Shown piece after piece: positions 1 to 11,785 of a stretch of 40,840 bases of DNA. A program made the translations under genes and the position numbers. Under the pieces are notes generated by a model. That model made no database searches and was not told the origin of the DNA. It saw only the letters and a program-made list of their open reading frames with translations. Each line of letters opens with the position of its first letter. Position 1 is the stretch's first letter. This DNA comes from Basidiobolus meristosporus CBS 931.73 (taxonomy: Eukaryota; Basidiobolomycota; Basidiobolomycetes; Basidiobolales; Basidiobolaceae): positions 1 to 40,840 of the forward strand of contig MCFE01000739.1 in assembly GCA_002104905.1 (NCBI GenBank). Reading direction: 5' to 3'.

Positions 1-2973
1 CACCACTGCCTTGGGTGTTCCACATATAGCTGAATAAAAAAAAATATGGCCTCCTGCTTACTAACCTCTACAAATGCACACACCTGCTGCAATTGACATA
101 CTACTATCACCTCAACTTTAGGGCTTTTTAGTGGAATACTTGCAAAGTTGCCCTTTACCTTGCAATGTTGGTAGTATAAACATCTCACAAACATACATTT
201 GGTTGTTGCCACTTCTGCAATGAATACCTTCTGAACATCTGCAAGGAGCTTCTGGGTATTTAGCCAATATATACCTTCTCCTAGCTGGATTCTAGTCCCC
301 CTTATAAGTGCACTCTGGCTCTTATTTGTGTGAATCCATACTGAATGGTGTAGAAGTTGGCTTGTGAGCAAGAGAAATTGGCATACCTTAGTAGAGATTT
401 CCTAATAATAGTTAGTTGCTTGTTGCACCCATCCCAACTTTGCATTACTTGACTGATTACCAATGGGTTGGGGCTGCTTAGCTTCTTAATGCCATAGGCA
501 TAGGTGTCTCCATGCGCACATCTGTCCTCAGTATTTTCCATGTTTGTTTGTAGTATAGCCACTCAAATCCTGTCATTAACTTCTTGCACAACTGCTTTAG
601 ATGCATCAAATTGGCATTTGTGAGCTGCTTCTGGATAGATTTTCCTACAATGTCCTCATATGAATGCCAATGCTTCCAGTGTATGCATGGTACAAATGGC
701 TTTGGAATGCTACTTAAATAAACAACTATCCACTTCATTGAGACCTTACACTTGTGTTGTAGTATATACATATGAATGTTGATTGGAGTCCATGAGAAGT
801 ACTTGGTGTAGCAGATACTCTGTAATATCTTCCCAATTCTTTTAAATTTCTCTGGTACCTCAAATAGCTCATTTAGCTTGAAATGTACCATGAACAACTT
901 GGTCATCAGTGTAGGGATATTGCTGGAAAGCAAATGCATTGCTCCCAATAGGAAGCTTTTGCTCAAACATATACCCTCTATGTTAAGTATTTCCAATTTT
1001 CAATTGATTCCATATTCTGGCAAATGGCTTATAGTTTACCAACTTTGCTGCAGTTGTATGCTGTCATGATCACATGACAACCATGAACACCCATGCCAAG
1101 TTTCAGCTTCCTAGCTCAATTTCTAAGAGATTCCTTCTAGAACCTTCTACTACCTTCCAGAAAGTTCCTGACCCTTCCAAACCACTGTTACACAATGGAA
1201 CATTCCATGGAAGCTTCCCATTGTATTTTTCATAGTCCAGTACCATATATGGAAATACCAGGTCACGTGACTTAGTGACATGATCAGGTGACCTAATCCA
1301 CTTCCCCATCCTGTCTCAGTGCCGTGTCATCTATGTCATTTTCCCCAGCACCAATGCTGTGCCTCACCCCACAACCCCATTAGTATTAGCCAATATCTCT
1401 CCGCATCTGTATAACCAAAAAGTATATATAGTCCTATCCCCCCTTAAGTATTCCTCAGTCTGATAAACACAGGTCCTGAATAAATAGCCTTGCCTTCGAA
1501 ATCCGCCTTGCCTTGTTGATCCACACCTAAGTCCTTTCCTGGTCCTGCCTTGCCTAGCCCTACTCTCCTGCCTTGTGTCTATTCATAACATATGCTGACT
1601 TCTGTATGTTCTCCCAGTGGAAAGATGATATTCATAGTGTTGGTGTTTGGGTAACTATAATGTGGGTTAGTTATGGAGTAAATCCCCTGGATCTCAGACA
1701 TATGACAGCAATATTGTCCATTGTGCCCAGAAAAACCTGCTATCTTGCTGATGGCTTGGGTATCTCCAATGCAGATAATAATATGTGCTTTTACATGATG
1801 GCCATTTACTGTTATTCCACTGGAAAGCATGAAAAACTCATTCAGCAATGGTTTCAGGTTGCTTTTGAGGTTGGACAGTGATTTAGGCCTAGATATCAAT
1901 GAGACTACCATCAGATGATTGCTCTGATACCATAGGATGGGTGGACATTTGTATTGATGAGAATCAGTGACCTGTGGGATTTGCTGCTAGAGTGCTTGTT
2001 TAATGAGAATCCATCAAGCGCTAAATCAAAGGCGTGGTCAGACAAACCTTCAAGGTAGCCCTTGCTTCTTGGCTGTTGGTAATGTTTGCCATCAAATATA
2101 TTGGATATGTTTGCGCTTGATTGTTAATGAGTGTGGTACTGTATAGCCTTGCAATATTTGTTGGACTGCATTAGCTTCCTTAGACAGAGTATCACTGGAA
2201 TATATTTGCAGTGTGAGCAATGTTTTCCCTCAATGGTCATAGTTTCCTCACAATTTGGACATGTTGCAAAGATAGCATTTTTTGATGTGAATGCCATGCA
2301 ACTGTTAATGCATGCTGGAATCAGGGCAGTCTCTGGCTCATATGTTGCCATCCACATAACAGTTGTTCACTTGTACCATGTACATGGTAAGTTGCATCCT
2401 GGTATGATTTTAGCAAGAAGTAGTGATAAATCCTCAATGCCCCCATTACTGATATTAGTGGAAGCTCACTACTTCTCCAGCCACAACATTATATCATTCA
2501 CCAGTAGATGGACTACTGGGCTCACTTGGCTCCACAAAGTATCCTTGGCATTTGTTTCAACAGGTGTTGTCTCATTGCATAATGGGATTTGACTGGGCTC
2601 ATGGATGGTACTGTTGTCAAGGGAGATCGACTCACAATCCAGTAGTGAACCTTTTTTGTGAGAGCTATCACTCTGCATGCCATATTATGAAGGCTGTGAG
2701 CATAAAGTTGTCACAAACACACCCAACTCAGTTTGCACAAGGTGACAAAGACAGCCAGGTGTCAATATAGAAGTATCAACTAGCCAGCAAGATAATGTTG
2801 GTACAGTAGTAACCATGAATGGTCAATATGACTTGGGTGGAAACACACTGGCCATGATCCTTGTAATATTTCCTATGCTGTCTGCATACTTCAGGGCTGA
2901 GAGGCTTGCTACAATAGCTACATGGCCTTTTTTCTTTTCTCTTATAGTGTTGAGCAAAAGTAGTCTTGTCCAT
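1..2973 (-). pseudogene. CACTA-type Tnp2-like transposase, copy A (decayed, runs off the left edge)
   Basis: Reading leftward, the conserved blocks appear in family order. An N-terminal Cys/His finger (start codon at 2973, MDKTT) comes first. Next is a segment with a C-x2-C pair near 2260. The SRPKSLSNLKSNLKPLLNEF block and the CIGDTQAISKIAGF block follow at 1579-1911, and then the SKSFLLGAMHLL-to-C-terminal region at 478-996. Transposase_21 (Tnp2) proteins of CACTA elements cut and paste DNA in the nucleus, and the blocks match that family's usual motifs by recognition. Frameshifts, stops and a solo LTR at 1062-1590 break it, so it is non-functional. It is divergent from gene 2 at 3196. The left part continues outside the window. 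Copy B (8362-11785) is the better-preserved paralogue. Confidence 0.8.
1062..1590 (+). mobile_element. Solo LTR, 529 bp, inserted in transposase copy A
   Basis: The insert begins TGTCATGATC and ends TTCATAACA. It is flanked by the 5-bp duplication TATGC at 1057-1061 and 1591-1595. Copies B and C show the uninterrupted target. A TATA-like AGTATATATAG near 1421-1431 and AATAAA at 1479-1484 give plus orientation, so this is an LTR with U3-R-U5 layout and no internal domain. The downstream part is rich in CCTTGCC-type words. No other copy of this LTR was seen in the window, so its family is unassigned. Confidence 0.88.
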
Positions 2974-3195
2974 GGGGCAAACAGTTTGACCTTCAACAGC
3001 TTAACACTATCATATCACTTTTTGATCAATACTCATGTGAACTTAAGACAGTCTTATATTTGAGACATTGAACCTACATGAATGTAAGATTTAATGATAA
3101 CCTGCCATAGTAAGCATTATTAATAAAGTTGTGGCACAACATACACATGTATATGTGGCACTATTTCCCCTTTGGTTTGACTCACTTCCATGTAC
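2974..3195. promoter_or_regulatory. Putative divergent promoter spacer between transposase and gene 2, copy A
   Basis: This spacer separates the transposase start (minus, 2973) from the gene 2 start region (plus, about 3196). It is recognisably the same sequence as 8140-8361 and 18683-18903. Shared words include one resembling CTCAAATACAAGACTGTCTT and an ACATATACATGTGTATGTGG-like run. Its conservation between divergent genes suggests a shared promoter; no experimental signal can be read from sequence. Confidence 0.5.
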
Positions 3196-6120
3196 ATTTG
3201 CTGCTAAAGAATAAAGCAAAGTTTCCTGGTTCCTGACCAAACCCCATACTGACAGCAGTAGAAGAACATATGGACAACAGCTTGCTTTGACATTCAGTGC
3301 AACAAGCAGGGCTACATCCAAAAAAGATCATGTTAACAGTGTGCCCACTGAACATGATAATTTGGACTCCCCAGGCCGTCAGTCAAGAAGATAATTGAGA
3401 ACCTCTGTGGAGCCACAAGCTGACTGTTATGCTAAGGCAGTACACCTAGTTGAAGACCAGCAAGTGGCTGTCATAACATCACCACCACCAATATTAGCAA
3501 GTATGCTGTCAGCTCATACCAAAGCAATAATGAAGCAATTAGGTGCAGTGGCTGACAGAATAGATACAGTGGCCCCAAGAAATCTGAAAATAGTTCAGAA
3601 ACAGAGTGAGTGGATAATATGTGTACAGCAATCAATATCCCAGGTAGAGAAAGCAGTATCTTTGCTGCAAGGAAGGAACTTAAGTAGCTCAATGCCACAG
3701 CCAAGAATTGCACCATTTCCAATTGTAACAGCAGAAGAACACCATAGAGTCTTTGAGGCACAACAACAGTGCCCAAAGATGAAGTCCACAGAAAGGCTTA
3801 TCACAGCATAGGCATTGAAGATCTGTGAAGCTGTTGAGTACAATAATGAAGAGTGGGCTGATATGCAAGAGGCTGTCAGAAGCCTAGCATGCCATCAACT
3901 TAAGGCCAGGATACCTTGGGACCATCAGGAACTCAAGGCCTAGAAGAATGCACTTGACTTGCTCCATGTGCATTGTGGTGGTGTATAAGTCCAAGGGAGA
4001 GATACATCCAACACTTCTCAAGTGTTTGGCTTGTGGGGTGTTCACTAGGTGCAATAACCTCTGGCAAAAGCTTGCTAGGAATACTTGGGTTCTGTCTCTA
4101 ATCTAATGTGAAGGGGAATAAAGCCACAAGCTTGTCAAGGGAAAACTATTGAGCTACAATCCCCAACTTAGTTGGTGTCTTAACAAAAGTATGTGCTGAG
4201 TTCAGTGTCCTTTGAGATGACAATGTACTAAAGCTTCCAAAGTCAAAACAACTGTAAACCCCACCAGCAGGGACTTGATAAGAATGCAGCTGTGGTCAAT
4301 AGTTACAAAGACAGAAAAGTATCTTTGCCTGTACAAGAACAAACTTGGGAAAGAATCAAATATAATAAAAGATACCTACTCTCAGTATTCCTCACAAGTA
4401 GTGCCTCCAAGATCAGTTGGCTGTCAGCGTGGTGTCCCGGGAGTGTCCAGCACAGTTTCCTGGGAGTGTCCTGTGGTCTGGGGTTCAAAGTTCAGGTAGC
4501 AGCAGGTAGCAGTGATCACACTAATCAACAAGTTGGTATATTGATAAAAGGGATGATCATTTATTGTTGAGGGATAACCTTCCTTATATACTTTTCTTAC
4601 TGGCTAAGTGATTACTAATCATGGTGTTCCAGAAGGTTCCAGAGATCAATAGAGATCTTAATGACATCAGAATGACCTAAGAATGTTCTAAGTAGGTGCC
4701 GGAAGGTTCAAAGAGGCACAGCGCATCCAACCAATCAGGAATTAATATTCTGAAACCTGGGTAACATACGGATACCATATATGGTATGGGAATGGTAGGG
4801 ATGGTGACACGGGTGGATCATGTGTCATGGGTACTGGCGCGGGTACCTGCCTAATATAGAAGCACTTATAGCTAGTGATGTTACATAAAGTGAGGGGTAA
4901 CTTATGCAATAAGGTAAGCAGGTGTGATAGTCAACTGGCTTATGGGATACTACTGATCAGGTAAGACATATGGGATAAAACTAAAATCAGTGTAGTAGAG
5001 ATATAGGGAAGTAGGAAATAAGGGAATGAGCACATCTGTTAGTGGGTGTCACTGTCACCCCACTACAGCATTATCCTGGATTCAAATGGGCAAATAGATG
5101 TTGCTCCAGCATTGGTATACTAAGAAAGCAGCTTAACAATAGCAGTAACTATCAAAGGCAGACGAACAAGGGTACTATGGCTAAAAATCAGTGGCTTCCT
5201 CAAGAGCCTGTCACAAGCAGGGCCAAAAGCTCTAGACAAGTGTCAAAGAGACATCAGGTAGCTGGAAGAGTGCCAATTAGGGACAAGCGGGCAGACACAG
5301 ATGAATTAGCATAACATTTATCAATGAAAAAGCATAGTACCACTCAAGAGGCACTCAGTCAAAGTAGCAGTGAAGGACCTGGCAATGATAAAAACAAGCG
5401 GCTTTTACAGGGGCCCATCACAACTTTGGTTGAGAGCCTGAAACATGCAGAATAGAAATATCAAGTTGTCAGAAAAGTGCCAGCAAGGGATAAGCTGGGC
5501 CTGAACAGATGTGTTAGAGCTGAATTTACCAAGGAGAAAATGTATTACATTACAAGTATCATTGAGACAAAGTAGCAGTGAAAGACCTGGCAGTGTTAAA
5601 GAAAATGGTAAATGAGAATATGTGTACCAAAGCCTGAGACAGCAAGTCATGCAAAAAGAACTGCAGTTTGAGTCAATTAACAACGCAAGCCTAGAATAGG
5701 CTGAATCCTATCATAGCCAAGAAGAATTACCAGTAAGAAAACAGCTGTTTTCACCAGAGCTGGAAGCACAGCCAGTTGAGCTACACTCCAGCAAGGTAGT
5801 TGAGTTTGCTGAAAAAGGCAATTTGTCTACCACAGCCTCTACATCCTGCATTATTGACAGAGTGGAGATCTAACTGGCAGATAAGGCTACAATATCAAGA
5901 GCTTGAAAAACTATAGCAATACCTTCAGTGGAATTTTGGAACATTACTTGGCACATCAAGAGGTTGCAGCATTCCTCCAAGAACAGTGCTCAAGAAAACA
6001 CACTTGAATATTGCAAGGATTTATTGCAAAGACTGGCAGATGAGGTGCTCTACCTTGCAGTGCCAGCTGAAGACCAGGACATGTGGGAACAACTAAATGA
6101 AAATGGGGACCAGTGAACAA
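3196..6120 (+). pseudogene. Gene 2 of the CACTA-type element, copy A (repeat-bearing accessory protein, broken)
   Basis: I do not recognise a named family. In order the protein has a Ser/Thr-rich N-terminus (SATSRATSKK), a heptad-patterned probable coiled coil (about 3500-3660), a PRIAPFP block with EHHRVFEAQQQCPKM, a helical block (EEWAD...PWDHQELKA...HYPGFKWAN...LRKQL), then about 68-residue tandem repeats. The repeats share LPQEPVTSRAKSSRQ, VPIRDK and QSSSEGPGNDK words. It ends with an acidic helical tail (YCKDLLQRLADEVLYL). The LTR at 3974-5067 splits it, and in-frame stops occur at many points. Its constant position opposite the transposase in copies A, B and C implies an element-encoded role such as DNA binding or regulation, as with the second proteins of plant CACTA elements. 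That role is inference. Confidence 0.7.
3974..5067 (-). mobile_element. Solo LTR, LTR-W family copy 1, 1094 bp
   Basis: On the minus strand it begins TGTAGTGGGGTGAC and ends CACCACCACA. The flanks carry the 4-bp duplication GCAT at 3970-3973 and 5068-5071. The intact site is visible in copy B (minus strand, near 7296-7306: ATGAGCATTATCC). The minus strand carries a TATA-like TATATAAG followed closely by AATAAA (about 4560-4590), typical of U3/R. This is the longest copy of the family in the window and the reference for its ends. Confidence 0.85.
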
Positions 6121-6176
6121 ACATTGGCATAAAGCCAAAGGGTTCCTGTCAATGTCATGAACGCAGAGCATTACAG
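6121..6176 (+). repeat. 3' flank of gene 2 copy A up to the inverted junction
   Basis: Homology of copy A to the gene 2 3' flank seen at 22500-22570 continues to about 6176 (ATTACAGCA). From about 6177 the sequence matches the reverse complement of the same flank as seen at 29700-29760 and 36310-36380. The two copies therefore meet tail to tail with no spacer and no recognisable transposon end between them. Confidence 0.65.
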
Positions 6177-8139
6177 CAACAAGTAATTCCATTAAAATCT
6201 ACCAATCAATAAGTATTTCTTCTGCAACACTCTGGTTCCACAACTTTGGCAGGAACCCAAAGGCTTCATGCCACTGTTCATTCAGTGGTTCTCACATGTC
6301 CTGATCTTCAGCCAGCATTGCAAGGTCTAGCTCCTCATCTGCCAGTCTTTGCAATAAATCCTTGCAATATTCCTGTGTACTTGCTTGAGCACTGCTCTTG
6401 ACAAAGTGCTTCAACCTCTTGGTGTGCCTATTAAAATTCCAAAACTCCACTGAAGGCATTGTGATAGTCTTTCAAGCTCAGGACATTGTAGCCTTGTCTG
6501 TCAGTGGGATCTCTACTCTGTCTACAATGGAGGCTGTGGTAGACAAATTGCCTTTTTCAGCAAACTCTTCTACCATGCTGGAGTGTAGCTCAACTGGCTG
6601 CGTTTCTAACTCTTGTGAAAACACCTGTTTTCTTGTTGGTAATTCTTCTTGGCTCTGATGGGACTCAGTCTGTTCCTGGCTTGCAGTGTTAATTTGCAGG
6701 AACTGCAGTTTCTTTTGCATGCCTCCCTGTCTCTGGCTTGGGTAGACATTTTTCCCTTTACCTTTTCCTATATCACTGCCAGGTCTTTCACTGCTACTTT
6801 ATCTGAGTGCTTCTTATAAAGAACTACATTTTCTCCTGGATAAATTCTGCTCTGATGCACCTGTTTTGGTCTGCTTGTCCCTTGCTGGCACTCCTCTGGC
6901 AACCTGACATTTCCTTTCCACTTGGTTTAAGCTCTCAGCCTTAGTTGTGATGGGCTCCTGTAAAAGCGGCTGGTTTTTATCACTGCCAGGTCCTTCACCA
7001 CTACTTTGACTGGGTGCTTCTTGAGTGGTACCACGCTTTTTCCTTGATAAGTATTATGCTGGTGCATCCATGTCTGCCTGCACGTCCCTAATTGGCACTC
7101 TTCCAGCTACCTGACATCTCTTTAACACTTGTGTGGAGCTTTCAGCCCTGCTTGTAACAGGCTCTTGAGGAAGCCGCTGGTTTTTAGACATGGCACCCTT
7201 GTTCTTCTGTCTTGGATATTTTCTGCTATTCTTAAGATACTTTCTTAGCATACCAATGCTGGCCCAAAATCTGTTTGCCTGTTTAAATCCAGGATAATGC
7301 TCATGCAATAAGTGAAGTGCATTCTGCTTTGCCTTGAGTTCTTGATGGTCCCATGGTATACTTGCCTAATGGTGATGGCATGCTAGACTTCTAATGGCCG
7401 CTTGTATATTAGCCCACTCTTCATTATTGCACTCAATGGCTTCACAGATCTTCAATGTCTTTTGATTTTGAGGCTTTGGTATAAACACCACATTGTTTCC
7501 CTCCCATGCTGTGATAAGCTTTTCTGTGGACTTCATCTTTGGGCACTGTTGTTGTGCTTCAAAGACTCTATGGTGTTCTTCTGCTGTTACATTGGGAAAT
7601 GGCGCAATTCTTGGCTGTGGCATTGAGCTACTTGAGTTCCTTCCTTGCCACAAAGATACTGCTTTTTCTACCTGGGATATTGATTGCTCTACATGTACTA
7701 TCTGCTCATCCTGTTTCTGGACTATTTTCAGATTTCTCTGGGCCATGGCATATATCCTATCAGCCACTGCATCTAATTGCCTCATTAATGCTTTGGTATG
7801 AGCTGACAACATACTTGCTAATATGAGTGGTGGTGATGTTATCATGGCCATATGCTAATCTTTAACTGATGGTACTGTGTTTGCTACATTCTCATCTGCC
7901 TGAGCATAATAGTCAGCTTGTGACTCTGCAGAGGTTCTCACTGGCCTACTTGACTGAAAGGCTGAGGAGCCTGCATTATTACTTTCAATGGGCACACTGT
8001 CCACAAAGCCTTTTTTGGATGTAGCCCTGCTTGTTGCACTGAATGTCAAAGCAAGCTGTTGTCCAATTGCTCATCTGTTGCTGTCAGCAGTGCGGTTTGG
8101 TTGAGAACTAGAAAACTTTGCTTTATTTCTTGGCAGCAT
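6177..8139 (-). pseudogene. Gene 2 of the CACTA-type element, copy B (best-preserved architecture)
   Basis: The likely start is the ATG at 8139 (MLPRNKAKF), matched by copy C at about 18682. The in-frame end is the TAG at 6199-6201 (...EEILIDW). Features in order: SATSRATSKKGF; the coiled-coil segment with AHTKALMRQLDAVADRI; PRIAPFPNVTAEEHH; TLKICEAIECNNEEW and the PWDHQELKAKQNAL...GFKQANRFW helical block (about 7060-7470); two to three diverged tandem repeats with PQEPVTSRAES, CQVAGRVPIRD and QSSGEGPGSDK (about 6780-7200); and a C-terminal acidic helix (YCKDLLQRLADEELDL). Stops interrupt it, for example TGA for an expected Trp near 6297, so it is a pseudogene. The product would be roughly 600 residues. 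Function is unknown; it is divergent from the adjacent transposase. Confidence 0.72.
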
Positions 8140-8361
8140 ATATATGTAAGTGAGTCAAACCAAAGGGGAAATGGTGCTACATATACATGTGTATGTGGTG
8201 CCACAACTTTATTTATAATGCTTACTATGATGGGTCATCATTGAACCTCACATTCATGTAGGCGCAAGGTCTCAAATACAAGACTGTCTTAAGTTCACAT
8301 GAGAATTGACCACAAAGTGACATAATAGCGTTATGTTGTTGAAGGGCAAACTGTTTGGCCC
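8140..8361. promoter_or_regulatory. Putative divergent promoter spacer, copy B
   Basis: This 222-bp spacer lies between the gene 2 start at 8139 (minus) and the transposase start at 8362 (plus). It carries the near-palindromic ACATATACATGTGTATGTGG at about 8179-8198 and an A+T word TTTATTTATAAT at about 8209-8220 that could act as a TATA-like element. It is conserved with the spacers of copies A and C. Confidence 0.5.
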
Positions 8362-11300
8362 ATGGACAAGACTACTTTGACTCAACACCATGAGAGAAGA
8401 GAAAAAAGACCATGTGGCTATTGTGGCAAGCCTCTAAGACATGAAGCACGCAGACAGCATAGGAAATACTACAAGGATCATGGCTGGTATTTTGCCACCC
8501 AAGTCATATTTGACCATTCATGGTCACTACTGTACCAACATTATCTTGCCAGCCAGTTGGTACTTCTATATTGGCACCTGGCTGATTTTGAGCCTATCTC
8601 CCCTAACAACAGTACCACATATGAGCCCGGTCAAATCCCTATATGCAATGAGACAACACCCATTGAAACAAATGCAAAGAATACTATATGGAGCCAAGTG
8701 AGCCCAGTAATCCATCTACCGGTGAATGATGTAATGTTGTGGCTACAAAATTGACATGTTTCCACTAATATCAGTAATGGGGGCTTTGAGCATTTATTAC
8801 TACTTCTTGCCAAAATTATACCAGGATGCAACCTACAATGCACATGGTACAAGTGGACAATTGTCATGCAGCTGGCAACATATGATCCAGAGGCTGTCCT
8901 GATTCCAGCATTTGTTAACAGTTGCATGGCATTCACATCCAAAAATGCTACTGTTGCAATATGTCCATAATGTCAGGAATCCACCACCATTGAGGGAAAA
9001 CATTGTTTACACTCCAGATATATTCTGGCTATACCCTGTCTGAGGAAGCTGATGCAGTCCAACAAGTATTGCAAGGCTATACAGTACCACACTCAGTATC
9101 AATCAAGTGCAGACATATCCAAAATATTTGATGGCAAACATTACAAACAGCTAATAAGCAAGGGCTACTTTGAAGGTATGTATGACCATGCCTTTGCCTT
9201 AGCACTTGATGGATTCTCATTAAACAAGTACTCTACCAGCAAATCCTGCTGATCACTGATTTTCATCAATCTGAATTTGCCACCCATCTCATGGTATCAC
9301 AGCAATAATCTGAAGGTAGTCTCACTGGTATCTGGGCCTAAATCACCGTCCAACCTGGATAGCTACCTGTATCCATTGCTGAATGAATTTTGTATGCTTT
9401 CAAGTGGGATAAGGGTAAATGGCCATCATGTAAAAGCACATATTAATATGTGCATTGGAGATACCCCAGCTATCAGCAAGATAGCAGGTTTTCCCAGGCA
9501 CAATGGATGGTTTTGCTGTTGAATGTGTAAGATCTGGGGGATTTACTCCATAACTCACACACATTGTTATTACCCAAACAACAGCACTAAGAACATCATC
9601 CTTTCACTGAGAGTACATACAGAAGTAAGCATACAATTGCAGCAAAGTTGGCAAGCTATAAGCCATCAGCCAGAATATGGAATCAATCAGAAACCAGAGA
9701 TACTTCCAATAGAGGGTATCTGTTGGAGCAAAAGCTTTCCACTGGGAGCAATGCATTTACTTTTCAGAAATATCCCTATACTGATGACCAAGTTGTACAT
9801 GGGGCATTTTAAGCTAAAAGAGCCCTTTGAGGTACCAGAGAAACTTGAAAGAATTGGCAAGATAGTACAGAGTATCCACTACTGCAGGTACTTCTCACAG
9901 GCTCCAAATAATATTCATATGCATATGCAACAATACAATTGCAAAGACTGGATGAGCTGGATATGTATTTATTCAAGTAGTATTCTGAAGCCATTCCTAC
10001 CAGGAGTACATTGGAAGAATTGGGAGTCATATGTGGACATTGTAGGAACATTTATCCAGAAGCAGATCACCAATGCCAACTTGATGCATCTACAGCTGTT
10101 GTGTGAGGAGTTTGTAATGGAATTTTGGGTGGCTATACTACAAACATAAAGCTGAATGTGTAGATATCTGCTGCTACTGCATCCATTCTCTACTCCATCT
10201 TGCATGGTGTGTGGAGAATATTAGGCCTTGCTTCACCTTTTGGGAGTTTCCTATGGAGTGGCTCTGTGGGGAGATAGGAAGACAAGTCAAGTTGCAGGTA
10301 CTACCATATCTCAATCTCAACAAGAATATTACCTTCAAGTCCGTCATGGATGTAATCAGTTGGCACATGGTGGACAGCCTGAAAGAGTTGGAAAATACTG
10401 AGGACAAATGTGCACATTGAGACACCTATGCCTATGGCCTTAAGAAGCCAAGCAGCCTCAATGAGTGGGTAATCAGTTAAGTAATGCAAAGTTGGGTTGG
10501 GTGTAACAAGCAACTAATTTTTATCAGGAAAACTCTACCAAGATATACTGGATTTCTCAAGGTCATGAGCCAACTTCTACACCATACAATATGGAATTCA
10601 CACAAACAAAAGCTAGAACACACCAACATAGGGAGCTAGAGTTTACCTGGGAGAAGGAATGTATTGGTTAAATACCAAGAAGTTCTTTACAGATATTCAG
10701 GAGGTATTCATGGCAGAAGTGGCAACAACCAAGCATATGTTTGCAAGATGTATATGCTACCAGCAAGGCATATGGCAACTTTGCAATTATCACACTCAAA
10801 AGCCATAAAGCTCAGGTGATAGAAGTATGTCAATTGCAGTAGGTCTGTGTGTTTGTAGAGTGTTATGATCTGCCGCTTGCATGTTTAAGTTAGATCAGTA
10901 TTTAGTCAAATCAATTAGTATATGTTTAGGTTATCAGTATATCAGTATTATCTATGAAATCAGTAGCATTAGTCAGCAAATGAATCAGCAGATCCTTATG
11001 AGACAGAAATAGATATATTAAGTAGGATCTTATTGGGTGATGATGATGCAATCAAATGAGTCATCAGCCACAACCTACATTAGGAAATACAATTAGTCAG
11101 CAATTGATCTGGCAAAATGTATATAAGGAGCTGCTGGAACCTCAACAAAAATCAGTTCAAGTGTTAGTGAATACAATACAGCTAAACTCCCTATTCCTCT
11201 ACAACTCATATACCAAGACTTGTAACAAGAGGTTAGTAAGCAGGAGGCCATAGTTTTTTTTGGTTTGAACTATATGAGGAATGCCCAAGGCAGTAGTGGG

Positions 11301-11785
11301 TAAGGAAATAGCAAGGGGTGATTCTACAGTGGAATATATGAATTGCACAAGGGGAGGTAGAAAAAGGAAATACCACTTGGTAAACTGGTATGGTAGCACT
11401 ATACAAAACCAGTGGTTGGCCATCATACTGCCAATATAATGCTATCAGAGTCTTGCTGTGAGGCCGTCAAATGCCGCCAAGTTTCTTGCCATATAAGGCA
11501 ATTGGATGTCCTTGCCAACTGGATCCACATAAAATAGTAAGAGAGTGCTGAAAGACCACAACAATACCATGCAGATATTGTCCTAGCACCAATAAAATAT
11601 TGTCAAGCTTTATCCCATTATTTGGTTGCATAATTAGGGAAACACTATTATGATCCCATCATGAGATTGTTAGGAGGGTCACTAATTCCAAGCTTCTGTT
11701 ATTATGATGGTTTCTTAACAGGATCTTGACAGTTGATCCAGATTGGATCCACCTGTGGGACCAAATTATTTGTCATAGGAATACT
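8362..11785 (+). pseudogene. CACTA-type Tnp2-like transposase, copy B (most complete)
   Basis: It starts MDKTTLTQHH at 8362 and carries a C-x2-C-x5-H-x5-H finger (CGYC...H...H) within the first 35 residues. Then come ATYDPEAVLIPAFVNSCMAF (about 8880), ALDGFSL (about 9205), and INLNLPPISWY with GPKSPSNLDSYLYPLLNEF (about 9270-9390). VKAHINMCIGDTPAISKIAGF (9430-9490) and HNGWFCC with MCKIWGI follow, then SKSFPLGAMHLLF (9730) and the C-terminal HSLLHLAWCVEN..FTFWEFPMEW block (10180-10265). These are Transposase_21 hallmarks; the Asp residues in DGF and GDTPA are candidate metal ligands (inference). Stops (after STSKSC, after FCC, after AILQT) and a solo LTR at 10861-11227 inactivate it. Homology with copy C persists to about 11785, where Gypsy A begins. 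Confidence 0.85.
10861..11227 (+). mobile_element. Solo LTR of the Gypsy B family, 367 bp, TSD AGAG
   Basis: It begins TGTTATGATCTGCCG and ends ACTTGTAACA. Direct repeats AGAG lie at 10857-10860 and 11228-11231. It matches the paired LTRs of Gypsy B (23501-23865 and 29177-29541). A TATA-like TGTATATAAGGAG lies near 11117-11129. Copy A retains the empty site near positions 60-85 (minus strand), proving insertion after A and B separated. Confidence 0.92.

Noticed and set aside
3471-3843. Antisense frames opposite gene 2, repeated in copy B at 7493-7826
   Set aside because: They are shadows of gene 2 on the other strand. The sense frame carries the coiled coil and conserved blocks.
4140-4200. 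Possible tRNA-like stretch GATTGTAGCTCAATAG (minus strand) within LTR-W
   Set aside because: No matching acceptor stem, anticodon arm or T-loop could be drawn, and the word is simply part of the LTR-W sequence in every copy.
4275-4570. Repeated frame with QLWSIVTKTEKYLCLYK seen also at 13841-14062 and 27136-27390
   Set aside because: It lies wholly inside LTR-W copies. LTRs of this kind do not normally encode protein, and the frame is not conserved in position or phase between copies.
3974-5067. A 5-bp duplication (GCATT) for LTR-W copy 1 instead of 4 bp
   Set aside because: A 5-bp reading would leave the LTR without a CA end, and copy 3 fits only the 4-bp TG...CA interpretation. The extra T is treated as coincidence.
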